From Nostocoides sp. Soil756 (GTDB taxonomy: Bacteria; Actinomycetota; Actinomycetes; Actinomycetales; Dermatophilaceae): DNA of 64,000 nucleotides. How positions within the stretch are numbered: position 1 is the first letter of the stretch; each line of letters starts with the position of its first letter. Below the pieces are notes generated by a model that was not told where the DNA came from, did no database searches, and saw only the letters and a program-made list of their open reading frames with translations. Of this stretch, positions 11,560-20,416 are shown in pieces. A program made the translations under genes and the position numbers. Location: assembly GCF_001428065.1 (NCBI RefSeq), contig NZ_LMSE01000002.1:154226-218225 (forward strand), given 5' to 3'.

Positions 11560-11704
11560 GCATCCAACCGGTCGCCGGTCGGTGCCCCGGACGTGGGTGT
11601 GCACACCGGGGACTCGGACGTGGTCACGCCTGTTCGCGAGCAGCAGGACCGGGACCCACCTGCGCGGACACCGTCGAGGCCGCGCACCTAGACTGGTCCG
11701 GCCC

Positions 11705-12871
11705 ATGACCGCATCCGCAGCCCCGCCCCCCGCCCCCGCGGGCGCTTCCGCATGGGTCACGGTCGACGCCGGGGCCATCGCCGACAACGTCGCCGAGCTG
11801 GTGCGCCGCGCCGCTCCCGCGCAGGTCATGGCGGTCGTCAAGGCCGACGCCTACGGCCACGGGCTGGCCACGGGCGCCCGCGCCGCGCTCGCCGGCGGGG
11901 CGAGCTGGCTGGGCGTGGCGCAGCTGTCGGAGGCGCTGGCGCTGCGGGCGGCCGGCGTGCGGGCACCCCTGCTGACCTGGATCTACCCGCCCCAGGCCGA
12001 CCTCGTGGTGGCCGTCGAGGCCGACATCGACCTCACCGTGGGCAGCGCCTGGAACCTCGAGGCCGTCGTGGCGGCGGCCCGCGCCCTCGGCCGCCCGGCC
12101 CGGGTCCAGGCCAAGGTCGACACCGGCCTCGGTCGCGGCGGCGTGCTCACCGACTGGCCGGAGTTCACCGTGGCGCTGGCACGCGCGGTCGCCGAGGGCG
12201 CCGTCCAGGTCACCGGCACCTGGTCGCACTTCGCCTGGGCCGACGCCCCGGCCCATCCGACCGTGCGGGCCCAGGAGGAGCGCTTCGTCGAGGCCGTCGC
12301 CCAGCTCGAGGCCGCCGGGGTCGACCCCGGCCTGCGGCACCTCGCGAACTCCGCGGCCACCCTGACCAACCCGGGCGCCCACTTCGACATGGTGCGCCCC
12401 GGGCTGGCCGTCTACGGGCTCTCGCCGGTCCCCGACCTCGGCTCGCCGGCCCGCTTCGGGCTGCGCGAGGCGATGCGCCTCACCGCTCGCCTCACCCAGG
12501 TCAAGCGCGCCCGCGCAGGTCAGGGCGTCAGCTACGGCCACGAGTACACGACCACGCGCGACACCGTGCTGGGCCTGGTGCCGCTGGGGTACTCCGACGG
12601 CATCCCCCGCCACGCGGGCAACCGCGGGCCGATGCAGGTCGGCGGGCGCCGGCTCACCGTGGCGGGGCGGGTCTGCATGGACCAGGTGATGCTCGACCTC
12701 GGCCCCGACTTCGACGGCGCACCCGGCGACGAGGTCGTGCTCCTCGGCCGCGGCGCCGACGGCGAGCCCACCGCCCAGGACTGGGCCGAGGCCGCGGGCA
12801 CCATCAACTACGAGATCGTCACCCGGATGAGCCCGCGGCTGCCGCGCGTCGTGGTCGGCGGGGACCGCTGA
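11705..12871 (+). CDS. alr: Alanine racemase
   Basis: PLP enzyme that interconverts L- and D-alanine for the peptidoglycan stem peptide. The 388 residues include the PLP lysine (Lys46 in [10 protein letters not shown]) and the second catalytic residue Tyr277 in [16 protein letters not shown] follows toward the C-terminus. A -10-like TAGACT sits ten bases before the ATG. It heads a run of six genes with overlapping ends, and its TGA shares one base with the ATG of the next gene. The same order (alr to tsaD) is found in mycobacteria. Confidence 0.97.
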   Translation: MTASAAPPPAPAGASAWVTVDAGAIADNVAELVRRAAPAQVMAVVKADAYGHGLATGARAALAGGASWLGVAQLSEALALRAAGVRAPLLTWIYPPQADLVVAVEADIDLTVGSAWNLEAVVAAARALGRPARVQAKVDTGLGRGGVLTDWPEFTVALARAVAEGAVQVTGTWSHFAWADAPAHPTVRAQEERFVEAVAQLEAAGVDPGLRHLANSAATLTNPGAHFDMVRPGLAVYGLSPVPDLGSPARFGLREAMRLTARLTQVKRARAGQGVSYGHEYTTTRDTVLGLVPLGYSDGIPRHAGNRGPMQVGGRRLTVAGRVCMDQVMLDLGPDFDGAPGDEVVLLGRGADGEPTAQDWAEAAGTINYEIVTRMSPRLPRVVVGGDR

Positions 12872-14022
12872 TGGCCGGCGTCGCGGTCCCCGCCGCCCTG
12901 GGCGTCGCCGCGGCTCGCGTGGGCGAGCGGGTGCGCACGGCGCGCACCCGCCGGCTCGAGCCGGACACCCCGCTGGTCTGGTCGGACCCGGCCACCGAGG
13001 CCCTGGTCGTCACCACCAGCGACGGCGTCGACCTGCACGTCGAGATCGACGCGCCCGCTGCGGCCGCCCGGGGCCGGCGCCACCTCGCGGGTCGCACCCC
13101 CACGGCCGTGCTGGTCCACGGGTTCGCCCTGACCATGCAGTCGTGGGTGCTCCAGCGCCGCGAGCTGGTGGCGCAGGGCTTCCGGGTCGTGTCCTACGAC
13201 CAGCGCGGCCACGGCCGCTCGGGGCGCCCCGACCTCGCCACCTGCACCATCGACCGGCTCGGGCGCGACCTGGCACAGGTCCTCGAGGCCACGTGTCCGT
13301 CCGGCCCGGTCGTGCTCTTCGGGCACTCGATGGGCGGGATGAGCGTGATGGCGTTCTGCGGCCAGAACCCCGAGCTCGTGCGCGAGCGGGTGCTGGCCGT
13401 GGCCCTGGTGTCGACCTCCGCGGGCGGGCACGAGGTGACCGAGCTCGGTCTGGGATCGTTGGTCGGGCGCATCGTCGGCACCGTCGGGCCGGGCGTGCTC
13501 ACCCGGCTCTCGCGGCACGCCGGACCCATCGGCCTGGTGCGCCGGATGGGCAAGGGCGTTCAGGACCTCGTCGTCGCCCGGTGGGGCTTCGGGTCACCGG
13601 TCGGGCCCGCTACCGTCGACCTCGTGGCGGAGATGATCTTCGGGACCTCGTTCGACGTGATGGCGGCGTTCCTGCCCGACATCGACGCCCTCGACCTGGT
13701 GCCCAGCCTGGGCCCGCTGCTGGGGGTCGAGACCCTGGTGATGAACGGCGCGCGCGACCTCATCACCCCTGCGTCGCACTCGGAGGAGATCGTGCGCCAC
13801 GTGCCGGGCGCCGAGCACGTCGTCGTCGAGGAGGCGGGCCACATCATCATGCTCGAGCACCCCGAGCTCGTGAGCCAGCAGCTGCTGATGCTCGTGCAGC
13901 GGGCCCAGCGCGGCGTCGCCGAGGGCGTACCGGCGGGCAGCAAGCCGCGGGTGCGGGCGCGGGTCCAGGACATCTCGAAGAAGCGGCGCTCGGCCCGGCG
14001 GCGGCGCGGAGCGGCGTCATGA
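12871..14022 (+). CDS. Alpha/beta-fold hydrolase in the alr-tsaD run
   Basis: A 383-residue hydrolase with oxyanion region LVHGFALTM, nucleophile elbow GHSMGG (Ser153), acid in NGARDLIT and catalytic His in EEAGHIIMLEHP. The fold is clear; the substrate is not. The N-terminus (about 40 residues) and the very basic C-terminus (about 30 residues, rich in Arg/Lys) extend beyond the core domain. The basic tail could contact membrane or nucleic acid. Alpha/beta hydrolases are often found between alr and tsaE in Actinobacteria, so the placement is conserved. It overlaps alr by one base and tsaE by four. Confidence 0.85.
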   Translation: MAGVAVPAALGVAAARVGERVRTARTRRLEPDTPLVWSDPATEALVVTTSDGVDLHVEIDAPAAAARGRRHLAGRTPTAVLVHGFALTMQSWVLQRRELVAQGFRVVSYDQRGHGRSGRPDLATCTIDRLGRDLAQVLEATCPSGPVVLFGHSMGGMSVMAFCGQNPELVRERVLAVALVSTSAGGHEVTELGLGSLVGRIVGTVGPGVLTRLSRHAGPIGLVRRMGKGVQDLVVARWGFGSPVGPATVDLVAEMIFGTSFDVMAAFLPDIDALDLVPSLGPLLGVETLVMNGARDLITPASHSEEIVRHVPGAEHVVVEEAGHIIMLEHPELVSQQLLMLVQRAQRGVAEGVPAGSKPRVRARVQDISKKRRSARRRRGAAS

Positions 14023-14507
14023 GCGCGGTGCGGGTCGCGCTGGCGACCGTCGACGACACCCGCGCGCTCGGTGCCCGCCTCGGGGGGATGCTGCGGGCCG
14101 GCGACCTCGTCGTGCTCACCGGCAGTCTCGGGGCCGGCAAGACCACACTGACCCAGGGGCTGGGGGAGGCCCTCGGCGTCCGCGGGGCGGTGACCTCGCC
14201 GACCTTCGTGATCGCGCGCGTGCACCCCTCGACCGTCGGCGGTCCGGCCCTGGTGCACGTCGACGCCTACCGCCTCGGTGGCACCCTCGAGCTGGACGAC
14301 CTCGACCTCGACGCGTCGGTCGAGCAGAGCGTCACCGTGGTCGAGTGGGGCCACGGGCTGGCCGAGGGACTGGCCGACGACCGGCTCGAGGTCGTGCTCG
14401 CCGTCGACACCGACACCGAGGAGCGCACCGCCACCGTCACCGGCGTCGGGGGGCGCTGGGCGGGCGGCCCCGACGTCCTGGCCCCCCTGGGAGGAGAGCC
14501 GTGCTGA
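14019..14507 (+). CDS. tsaE: tRNA t6A biosynthesis ATPase TsaE
   Basis: P-loop ATPase that works with TsaB and TsaD to transfer threonylcarbamoyl to A37 of ANN-decoding tRNAs. The 162 residues contain Walker A GSLGAGKTT (35-43), SPTFVIARVH and the acidic HVDAYRL segment. VEWGHGLAE follows at the position of the family's conserved VEW motif. It begins with ATG inside the stop of the hydrolase gene and overlaps tsaB by seven bases. Confidence 0.94.
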   Translation: MSAVRVALATVDDTRALGARLGGMLRAGDLVVLTGSLGAGKTTLTQGLGEALGVRGAVTSPTFVIARVHPSTVGGPALVHVDAYRLGGTLELDDLDLDASVEQSVTVVEWGHGLAEGLADDRLEVVLAVDTDTEERTATVTGVGGRWAGGPDVLAPLGGEPC

Positions 14508-15169
14508 CCCTGGCCATCGACACCTCGACCACCGCGATCGGCGTGGCCGTGCTCGCCGGCGACGCCGAGCCGGTGCGGGCCGTCGTCCTCGACGCGCGCG
14601 CACACACCGAGCACCTGGCCCCGCTGGTGGCCGACGCGCTGGCCCGTGCGGGTGCCACTCCGGCCGAGGTCACCGACATCGCCGTGGGTACCGGGCCGGG
14701 GCCCTTCACCGGCCTCCGGGTGGGGCTCGTGACGGCCGTGACCATGGGGTACGCCCTGGGCGTACCGGTGCACGGGGTGGGCAGCCTCGACGTGCTGGCC
14801 GAGCAGGCGTTCGCGGCCACCGGCGACGACGTCGGCGAGGTGCTGGTCGCCACCGACGCCCGGCGCCGCGAGGTCTACTGGGCCCGCTACGCGCGCACGG
14901 CCGACGGGGCGCGGGCGCTGGGCGAGCCGGCCGTGGAGGCCCCGGCCCAGGTCCCGGAGCACACCCGGATGCTCCCGACCGCGGGCCGCGGGCCGCTGCT
15001 GTACCCCGACGCGTTCCCCCGCCCCGTGGCCGACGTCCTCGACGTCGACCCAGCGGCGCTGGGCGCCATCGCCCGGCGTCGCGCCGCGGCGGGGGTGCCG
15101 ATGCCGGTCGAGCCCCTCTATCTGCGCCGGCCCGACGCCCTGACCACCGCCGAGCGGGCCGCGCGATGA
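14501..15169 (+). CDS. tsaB: tRNA t6A dimerization protein TsaB
   Basis: Inactive ASKHA-fold partner of TsaD that scaffolds the t6A complex. The 222 residues start LTLAIDTSTTAIGVAV and include GTGPGPFTGLRVGL, the hallmark of TsaB. The start is GTG 14501, preceded by GGAGGAG at a good distance. It overlaps tsaE by seven bases and rimI by four, so stoichiometric expression of the complex is likely. Confidence 0.94.
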   Translation: MLTLAIDTSTTAIGVAVLAGDAEPVRAVVLDARAHTEHLAPLVADALARAGATPAEVTDIAVGTGPGPFTGLRVGLVTAVTMGYALGVPVHGVGSLDVLAEQAFAATGDDVGEVLVATDARRREVYWARYARTADGARALGEPAVEAPAQVPEHTRMLPTAGRGPLLYPDAFPRPVADVLDVDPAALGAIARRRAAAGVPMPVEPLYLRRPDALTTAERAAR

Positions 15170-15672
15170 CCCTACCGACCGCGACGGCCGCCCGCGCGAC
15201 CGCCGGCACCTCGCTGCGCGACGCTCGCTGGGGCGACGTCGAGGCGCTCGCTGCCCTCGAGCGCGACCTCTTCCCCGACGACGCCTGGTCGGTGCCCTCC
15301 TGGTGGGCCGAGCTCGCCGGCCGGCCCCGCCGCGACTACGTGGTGCTCACCGACGAGGCCGGCATCGCGGGCTACGGCGGACTCGACCACGGGGGAGAGG
15401 TCTCGGACGTCATGACGGTGGCCGTCGCCCCGCGCCGCCGCGGCGGTGGTCTCGGTCGGCTGCTGCTGGGCGAGCTCGAGCGTCGCGCGCGCCACCGGGG
15501 AGCGGCGCACGTGCTGCTCGAGGTGCGAGCCGACAACGAGGCCGCGCTGGCGCTCTACCGGCGTAGCGGCTTCGTCGAGATCGCCCGCCGGCGGGGCTAC
15601 TACCAGCCCGGGGCGGTCGACGCCCTGGTCCTGCGCAAGACGTTGTCCACGAACGGAGTCGGTGATGGCTGA
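15166..15672 (+). CDS. rimI: Ribosomal-protein-S18-alanine N-acetyltransferase-like GNAT
   Basis: A 168-residue GNAT acetyltransferase with the acetyl-CoA motif [12 protein letters not shown] and the C-terminal [13 protein letters not shown], the RimI pattern. In bacteria RimI acetylates the N-terminus of S18. The gene is regularly placed between tsaB and tsaD, as here. The ATG overlaps the tsaB stop (ATGA), and its own stop overlaps tsaD by eight bases. Confidence 0.9.
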   Translation: MTLPTATAARATAGTSLRDARWGDVEALAALERDLFPDDAWSVPSWWAELAGRPRRDYVVLTDEAGIAGYGGLDHGGEVSDVMTVAVAPRRRGGGLGRLLLGELERRARHRGAAHVLLEVRADNEAALALYRRSGFVEIARRRGYYQPGAVDALVLRKTLSTNGVGDG

Positions 15673-16708
15673 CCAGCCCCTCGTCCTCGGCATCGAGACC
15701 TCCTGCGACGAGACCGGGGTCGGGATCGTGCGCGGCGAGACGCTGCTGTTCGACGCCATCGCCTCCAGCGTCGACGAGCACGCCCGCTTCGGCGGGGTCG
15801 TCCCCGAGGTCGCCTCGCGCGCCCACCTCGAGGCCATGGTGCCCACCATCGAGCGCGCCTGCCGCGAGGCGGGCGTCACCCTGGGTGACGTGGACGCGGT
15901 GGCCGTCACCTCGGGCCCCGGCCTGGCGGGGGCGCTGATGGTGGGGGTCGCCTCGGCCAAGGCGCTGGCGCTGGCCCTGGGTGTACCGCTGCACGGCGTG
16001 AACCACCTGGCCAGCCACGTCGCGGTCGACATCGTCGAGCACGGGCCGCTGCCCGAGCCCACGCTGGCGCTGCTGGTCTCGGGCGGGCACTCCTCGCTGC
16101 TGCTCGTCCCCGACGTCACGGACGACGTGCGCAGCCTGGGCTCGACCATCGACGACGCGGCCGGCGAGGCCTTCGACAAGGTGGCGCGCGTGCTGGGCCT
16201 GCCGTTCCCGGGCGGCCCGCACATCGACCGGATGGCGCGCGAGGGCCAGGTCGTCATCGACTTCCCGCGCGGCCTCACCGGCGGCCGCGACGCCGAGCGG
16301 CACCGCTTCGACTTCTCGTTCTCGGGCCTGAAGACGGCCGTGTCGCGCTGGGTCCAGGCCCGCGAGGCGGCCGGGGAGCCGGTGCCGGTGGCGGACGTGG
16401 CGGCCAGCTTCCAGGAGGCCGTCACCGACGTGCTCACCCGCAAGGCGATCGACGCCTGCCGCACCCACGGGGTCGGCCACCTGCAGGTGGGCGGCGGGGT
16501 CGCCGCCAACTCCCGGTTGCGGGCCCTGGCCCAGGAGCGCTGCGACGCCGCGGGGATCCAGCTGCGGGTGCCCCGCCCGGGCCTGTGCACCGACAACGGC
16601 GCCATGGTCGCGGCGCTCGGGGCGCAGATGGTGCTCAAGGGCCGCGCCCCGTCCGACCTCGCCATCCCGGCCGACTCCTCGATGCCGGTCACCCAGGTCT
16701 CGGCCTGA
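15665..16708 (+). CDS. tsaD: tRNA threonylcarbamoyltransferase TsaD
   Basis: Catalytic subunit of the t6A complex. The 347 residues show [15 protein letters not shown] and the metal-binding HxxxH as His114 and His118 in NHLASH. The SGGHSSLLL motif and the C-terminal [12 protein letters not shown] complete the ASKHA site. Length is standard. This is the last gene of the alr run. Its stop codon lies inside a perfect 29-base palindrome that also contains the stop of the convergent oxidoreductase gene. Confidence 0.97.
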   Translation: MADQPLVLGIETSCDETGVGIVRGETLLFDAIASSVDEHARFGGVVPEVASRAHLEAMVPTIERACREAGVTLGDVDAVAVTSGPGLAGALMVGVASAKALALALGVPLHGVNHLASHVAVDIVEHGPLPEPTLALLVSGGHSSLLLVPDVTDDVRSLGSTIDDAAGEAFDKVARVLGLPFPGGPHIDRMAREGQVVIDFPRGLTGGRDAERHRFDFSFSGLKTAVSRWVQAREAAGEPVPVADVAASFQEAVTDVLTRKAIDACRTHGVGHLQVGGGVAANSRLRALAQERCDAAGIQLRVPRPGLCTDNGAMVAALGAQMVLKGRAPSDLAIPADSSMPVTQVSA

Positions 16709-16729
16709 GGCCGGCCCGGCCTCAGGCCG
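16701..16729. terminator. Perfect bidirectional palindrome spanning two stop codons
   Basis: Arms 16701-16714 and 16716-16729 are perfectly complementary around a single central C. The tsaD stop (16706-16708) and the stop of the minus-strand FAD gene (complement of 16722-16724) both fall in the stem. There is no T-tract. It may act as an intrinsic-type terminator or an RNA 3'-end stabiliser for both genes. Confidence 0.7.
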
Positions 16730-18419
16730 GGGCGAGGAACTCGTGCACCAGCGGTACGGCGGAGGCGCCCTCGCCGGTGGCCGCGGCGACCCGCTTCATC
16801 GAGCCCGCCCGCACGTCACCGGCGGCGAAGACGCCCGGCACGCTGGTCGCGAGGTTGGCCGGAGGCCGCCCGTCGGCCCAGCGCGTCGGCGGCACGTCGC
16901 GCCCGGTGAGGACGAAGCCGCGCTCGTCGAGGTCGACCTCGGCGGGCAGCCACCCGCAGTGCGGCTCGGCCCCCAGCAGCAGGAACAGGCCGCGGGTCCC
17001 GTGGCGCCGTCGCTCGCCGGTGAGGCTGTGCTCGAGCGTCACCCACTCGAGCCGTCCGTCGCCCCCGGCGTCGACCACCTCGGTGCAGGGCTCGACGGTG
17101 ATGCGGGGGTTGAACTCGATCTCGCCCACGAGGTAGGCCGACATCGTCTCGGCCAGGGTGGGGCGGCGGACCACGACGGTGACCGAGCGGGCGAAGCGGG
17201 CCAGGTGCACGGCCGCCTGACCGGCCGAGTTGCCGCCGCCGACCACCACGACGTCCTGGTCCTCCATCTCGCGCGAGAGCGACATCGCGGTGCCGTAGTT
17301 CACCCCGCGCCCGATGAGGTCCTCCACCGCAGGGACGCCCAGGTGCCGGTAGTGCACGCCGGAGGCCACGACCACGGCGCGGGCCCGCAGCGCGAAGTCG
17401 GCCCCGCGCAGGGTGTGCGGCTGCCCGTCGGTGCCGGCGACGAGCTCCTCGACCTCCCAGCCGGTGTGGAAGCGGGTGCCGAAGCGCAGCGCCTGGTTGC
17501 GGGCGCGCTGGGCCAGGCGCATGCCCGCGATGCCGCGCGGGAAGCCGAGGTAGTTGCGGATCATCGAGCTGGTGCCGGCCTGGCCGCCGATGGCGCTCGC
17601 GTCGAGGACGACGGTCGAGAGCCCCTCGGAGGCGGCGTACACCGCGGTGGCGAGACCCGCGGGCCCCCCGCCCACGACGGCGAGGTCGACCACCTCGGGG
17701 TCGGTCTCGGCCGCCAGCTCACGCTCGGCCGGGGTCTCGAAGAACGAGCGCGCGATGTCGCGCACGGAGGTCGCCACCATGGGCTCGCGGTTGACGGCCC
17801 AGACCCGCGGGTAGCCGGCGTCCTCGGGGAACGCCGTGGCGACCCGCCGGCCGATCTCGCTGTCCGGCGTGATGACGCGGCAGGGCATCCCCATCCGCTC
17901 GAAGAAGTCGCGGATCTGCTGGGCCAGCGGGTCGTCGGCCGGCGCGACGATCTTGGCGACCACGACGTCCGGGTCGGTGGTGGTCCAGCCCCAGTCGCTG
18001 AGCAGCTCGGTGACCGCGTAGTGGAACTCCTCGTCGCGGGTGCCGCGCGGCATCAGCAGGTACGCGTCGTACTTGCCCTGGGCCATGCCGGCGCGCAACC
18101 CGGGCGCGTCGGCCAGGAAGCGGTCGAACGGCGAGACGATGAGGCGCCGCGCGGTGGGGACCAGGGTGCGCCAGCGCGCGAAGGCCGCGAGGACGTTGTC
18201 CTCGTCGGGCAGTCGTGAGTCCGAGACGAACATCGCCACGGGCGCCCCCTCGGCCAGGGCGGCCTCGGTGACGGCGCAGGCCTCGCGGCAGGTCGTGGCG
18301 GTGCGGATGTCGTACTCGCGCGAGTAGCGCCAGAAGACCTCGCGCAGGGTCGGCGCGTGTTCGCCGGAGACGAGCACCAGGACGGGGGTGGGGGAGCCGG
18401 GGAAGGGCTGGACGCTCAC
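16722..18419 (-). CDS. Receiver-like domain fused to thioredoxin-reductase-like FAD protein without CxxC
   Basis: A 565-residue protein. Residues 1-140 resemble a response-regulator receiver: the phosphoacceptor-like Asp is present in VSDSRLPD (Asp67), but the acidic pair is replaced by SGEH and the LTKP motif by LLMP. Residues 150-235 look like a thioredoxin/glutaredoxin fold. Residues 243-560 are a TrxR-type flavoprotein with FAD motif GGGPAG (250-255), NAD(P)H motif GGGNSAG (394-400) and GVFAAGDVR. The redox CxxC expected after GRGVNY is replaced by GTAM (376-379), so classical thioredoxin reductase activity is unlikely. The GTG start has a TAGGCT box six bases upstream and looks leaderless. 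Function is unknown. Confidence 0.85.
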   Translation of the reverse strand: MSVQPFPGSPTPVLVLVSGEHAPTLREVFWRYSREYDIRTATTCREACAVTEAALAEGAPVAMFVSDSRLPDEDNVLAAFARWRTLVPTARRLIVSPFDRFLADAPGLRAGMAQGKYDAYLLMPRGTRDEEFHYAVTELLSDWGWTTTDPDVVVAKIVAPADDPLAQQIRDFFERMGMPCRVITPDSEIGRRVATAFPEDAGYPRVWAVNREPMVATSVRDIARSFFETPAERELAAETDPEVVDLAVVGGGPAGLATAVYAASEGLSTVVLDASAIGGQAGTSSMIRNYLGFPRGIAGMRLAQRARNQALRFGTRFHTGWEVEELVAGTDGQPHTLRGADFALRARAVVVASGVHYRHLGVPAVEDLIGRGVNYGTAMSLSREMEDQDVVVVGGGNSAGQAAVHLARFARSVTVVVRRPTLAETMSAYLVGEIEFNPRITVEPCTEVVDAGGDGRLEWVTLEHSLTGERRRHGTRGLFLLLGAEPHCGWLPAEVDLDERGFVLTGRDVPPTRWADGRPPANLATSVPGVFAAGDVRAGSMKRVAAATGEGASAVPLVHEFLAPA

Positions 18420-18425
18420 CGCACG

Positions 18426-18431
18426 AGCCTA
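18426..18431 (-). promoter_or_regulatory. -10 box TAGGCT, leaderless start of the FAD protein gene
   Basis: On the minus strand TAGGCT ends six bases before the GTG at 18419, with no Shine-Dalgarno sequence between. Confidence 0.55.
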
Positions 18432-18484
18432 GGCGGCCCGGCGCTCCGGGCCCAAGGGGTTACGCCCCCGGCGGAACCGGGAAC

Positions 18485-18548
18485 ACGGACCCACGGGGCG
18501 GCCCCGCGCGGTCGACGACCAGGTGGGGCCGCGTCCGTCGCCGGAGGG
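18485..18548. terminator. Hairpin downstream of the GH3 lipoprotein gene
   Basis: Two stacked stems: 18498-18505 with 18535-18542 (8 bp) and 18485-18490 with 18543-18548 (6 bp), with a seven-base bulge on one side. It lies just past the end of the minus-strand GH3 gene and before the promoter of the next minus-strand gene. Confidence 0.5.
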
Positions 18549-18554
18549 CGGCGG

Positions 18555-19817
18555 TCAGTCCTGCGGTCCGCGCGAGCAGGACAGCAGACCCATCCGGTCC
18601 TTCAGGGTCAGGACCCGTGTCACGGAGGCGTCGACGAGGCCCTGGAACGTGGGGTCGGCGGCGGCCCGCGCGGCGAGGGCGGCAGCCATCTGGGGGGCCA
18701 CCGACGCGTCACCGGTGAGGATGATGTCGCCCCCGGCCTCGACGACCTTGATCGCCCGCTGGGCCGGAGGGGTGGCCGCCACGGCCTTCGCGTTGACGTC
18801 GTCGGTGATGACCACGCCGTCGTAGCCGAGGTCGCCGCGCAGCAGGTCGGTGACGATGGGCTTCGAGAACATGGCCGGTACCCCGGGGTCGAGCTGGGTG
18901 TAGCGGGCCGAGCCCACCATGACCAGGCCGGCGCCGGCGTCGACCCCGGCCCGAAACGGCTGCAGGTAGGGGTCGGTGGCCGAGGTGGTGTCGTCGGTGA
19001 TGCCGGTGGCGCTGAAGTCGGTGTTGTTGCGGATGCGGCCGAGCCCCGGGAAGTGCTTGACGGTGGCCTCGACCCCGCCCTGGAGCATCCCGATGATGAA
19101 CGCCTTCGACGCCCGCTCGACGGTGGCGGGGTCGGAGCCGTACTGGCGGGCGTACTTGCCGATGGGCGCGTTGCCGCGACCGAGGTCGGCCGGCACGGTG
19201 TCGGTGACGGGGGCCAGGTTGACGTTGACGCCGGCGGCCTTGAGCTCGCGGGCCCATCCGGTGGCGGCCCGGGTGAGGGCCGCCGATGACATCCGGGCCT
19301 GCTCGCGGGCGGTGGGGGGCCGGGTGAAGCCGTCGCCGCGCAGCTGGTGCACCTCGCCGCCCTCCTGGTCGGCGGCGACGAGCAGGCCCACCCCGCCGGT
19401 CGCGTCCTGCGAGACCAGGCCCTGGAGGTGCTCGGAGGTGCGGGTGACCTTGTCGGCGCCGTACCAGCCGCCGAGGTAGATGACGTTGCCGATGTGGTCG
19501 CGGACGATCTCGTCGTCGAGCGAGGAGAGCGAGGCGTTGGTGTCGAAGCCGACCATGAGGAGCTGCCCGATGCGCTGGTCCTCGCTGAGCGCAGCCTCGG
19601 TCTGGTCGACGCAGGACGGGGTGGCGGTCGGCGACGGGACGGAGGAGGCGGAGGGGGTTGCGGTGGTCGGAGCGGCGCTCGAGCTGCTGGGCGCGAGGCC
19701 GCCGCCGGTGCTCGGTGGGGACGTGGGGGTGGCGCCGGAGCAGCCGGCCACGGCCAGCGCGAGCACGCCACCGAGGGTGGCGGCGACGCGGCGGGCGGGA
19801 CGGGGACGGCTGGTCAC
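18555..19817 (-). CDS. Glycoside hydrolase family 3 lipoprotein (NagZ-like)
   Basis: A 420-residue exported lipoprotein. The signal peptide has lipobox LAVAGC (Cys26), then a Ser/Thr/Pro linker to about residue 68, then a GH3 barrel. Family motifs are DQEGG (150-154), KHFPGLG (254-260) and VITDDV with the likely nucleophile Asp339. The NagZ acid/base dyad normally reads Asp-x-His in the loop after KHFPGHG. Here the loop reads NTDFSA with no His, and the motif itself has Leu for the second His. Activity on GlcNAc-anhydroMurNAc or related sugars is therefore uncertain. The GTG start is nine bases after a small membrane protein gene, so they probably share a transcript. Confidence 0.85.
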   Translation of the reverse strand: MTSRPRPARRVAATLGGVLALAVAGCSGATPTSPPSTGGGLAPSSSSAAPTTATPSASSVPSPTATPSCVDQTEAALSEDQRIGQLLMVGFDTNASLSSLDDEIVRDHIGNVIYLGGWYGADKVTRTSEHLQGLVSQDATGGVGLLVAADQEGGEVHQLRGDGFTRPPTAREQARMSSAALTRAATGWARELKAAGVNVNLAPVTDTVPADLGRGNAPIGKYARQYGSDPATVERASKAFIIGMLQGGVEATVKHFPGLGRIRNNTDFSATGITDDTTSATDPYLQPFRAGVDAGAGLVMVGSARYTQLDPGVPAMFSKPIVTDLLRGDLGYDGVVITDDVNAKAVAATPPAQRAIKVVEAGGDIILTGDASVAPQMAAALAARAAADPTFQGLVDASVTRVLTLKDRMGLLSCSRGPQD

Positions 19818-19826
19818 GTGACGACG

Positions 19827-20270
19827 CTACGCGACGGCCCGCCCGGAGGGGGAATCCTGGCGGAGGCCGCGGACGAGGCCGGAGAGCAGCCACACCAGGG
19901 GCAGGACGGTGCCGGCGGCCAGCACCGTCCAGCCGCCCTGGGCCGAGCTGGCCAGCGAGGCGATGAACGCCCCGACCCCGAGGGCCACCAGCCACAGCGG
20001 CGCCAGGGCCAGGCCGAGCAGGAGTCGGGACGCGCGCGGCCGGAGCGGGCCGGACCCGACCGCCGCCGCTCCCGCGGCGGCCACCAGGCCGAGCCCCCAG
20101 ACGACCCAGGCGAGGGCCCAGCGGGGCGGGTCCTCGAGGGTGCCGCACGGTGCGATCTCGCAGGCGGCCCCGTCCGGGAACAGCTCGGGCTGCGCGGGCG
20201 CCACCAGGCTCGCGAGGACCATCAGCCCCAGGCCGGCCAGCAGCACCCCGCGTGGTCCCACCCGCGCCAT
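19827..20270 (-). CDS. Small four-helix membrane protein, unknown
   Basis: A 147-residue protein with about four hydrophobic helices and, between helices one and two, an extracytoplasmic loop with two cysteines (AACEIAPCG). It is very Leu/Ala/Gly-rich and I recognise no family. It lies nine bases upstream of the GH3 lipoprotein gene on the same strand. The ATG at 20270 has only a G-rich stretch upstream. Confidence 0.6.
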   Translation of the reverse strand: MARVGPRGVLLAGLGLMVLASLVAPAQPELFPDGAACEIAPCGTLEDPPRWALAWVVWGLGLVAAAGAAAVGSGPLRPRASRLLLGLALAPLWLVALGVGAFIASLASSAQGGWTVLAAGTVLPLVWLLSGLVRGLRQDSPSGRAVA

Positions 20271-20416
20271 CCGCCGGCCCCCCGTCCGTTCGTCCGTGCC
20301 CCCGCGCCCCGCCGGTGCCGTCGCTCGAGTAGACCACGAGCGGCTGCGCCCGTCGGACGGGGTGCCGGTGCCCCGGGCGAGCGACGCCGGCCGCCGGGAT
20401 GCGCCATGATCGGGGG

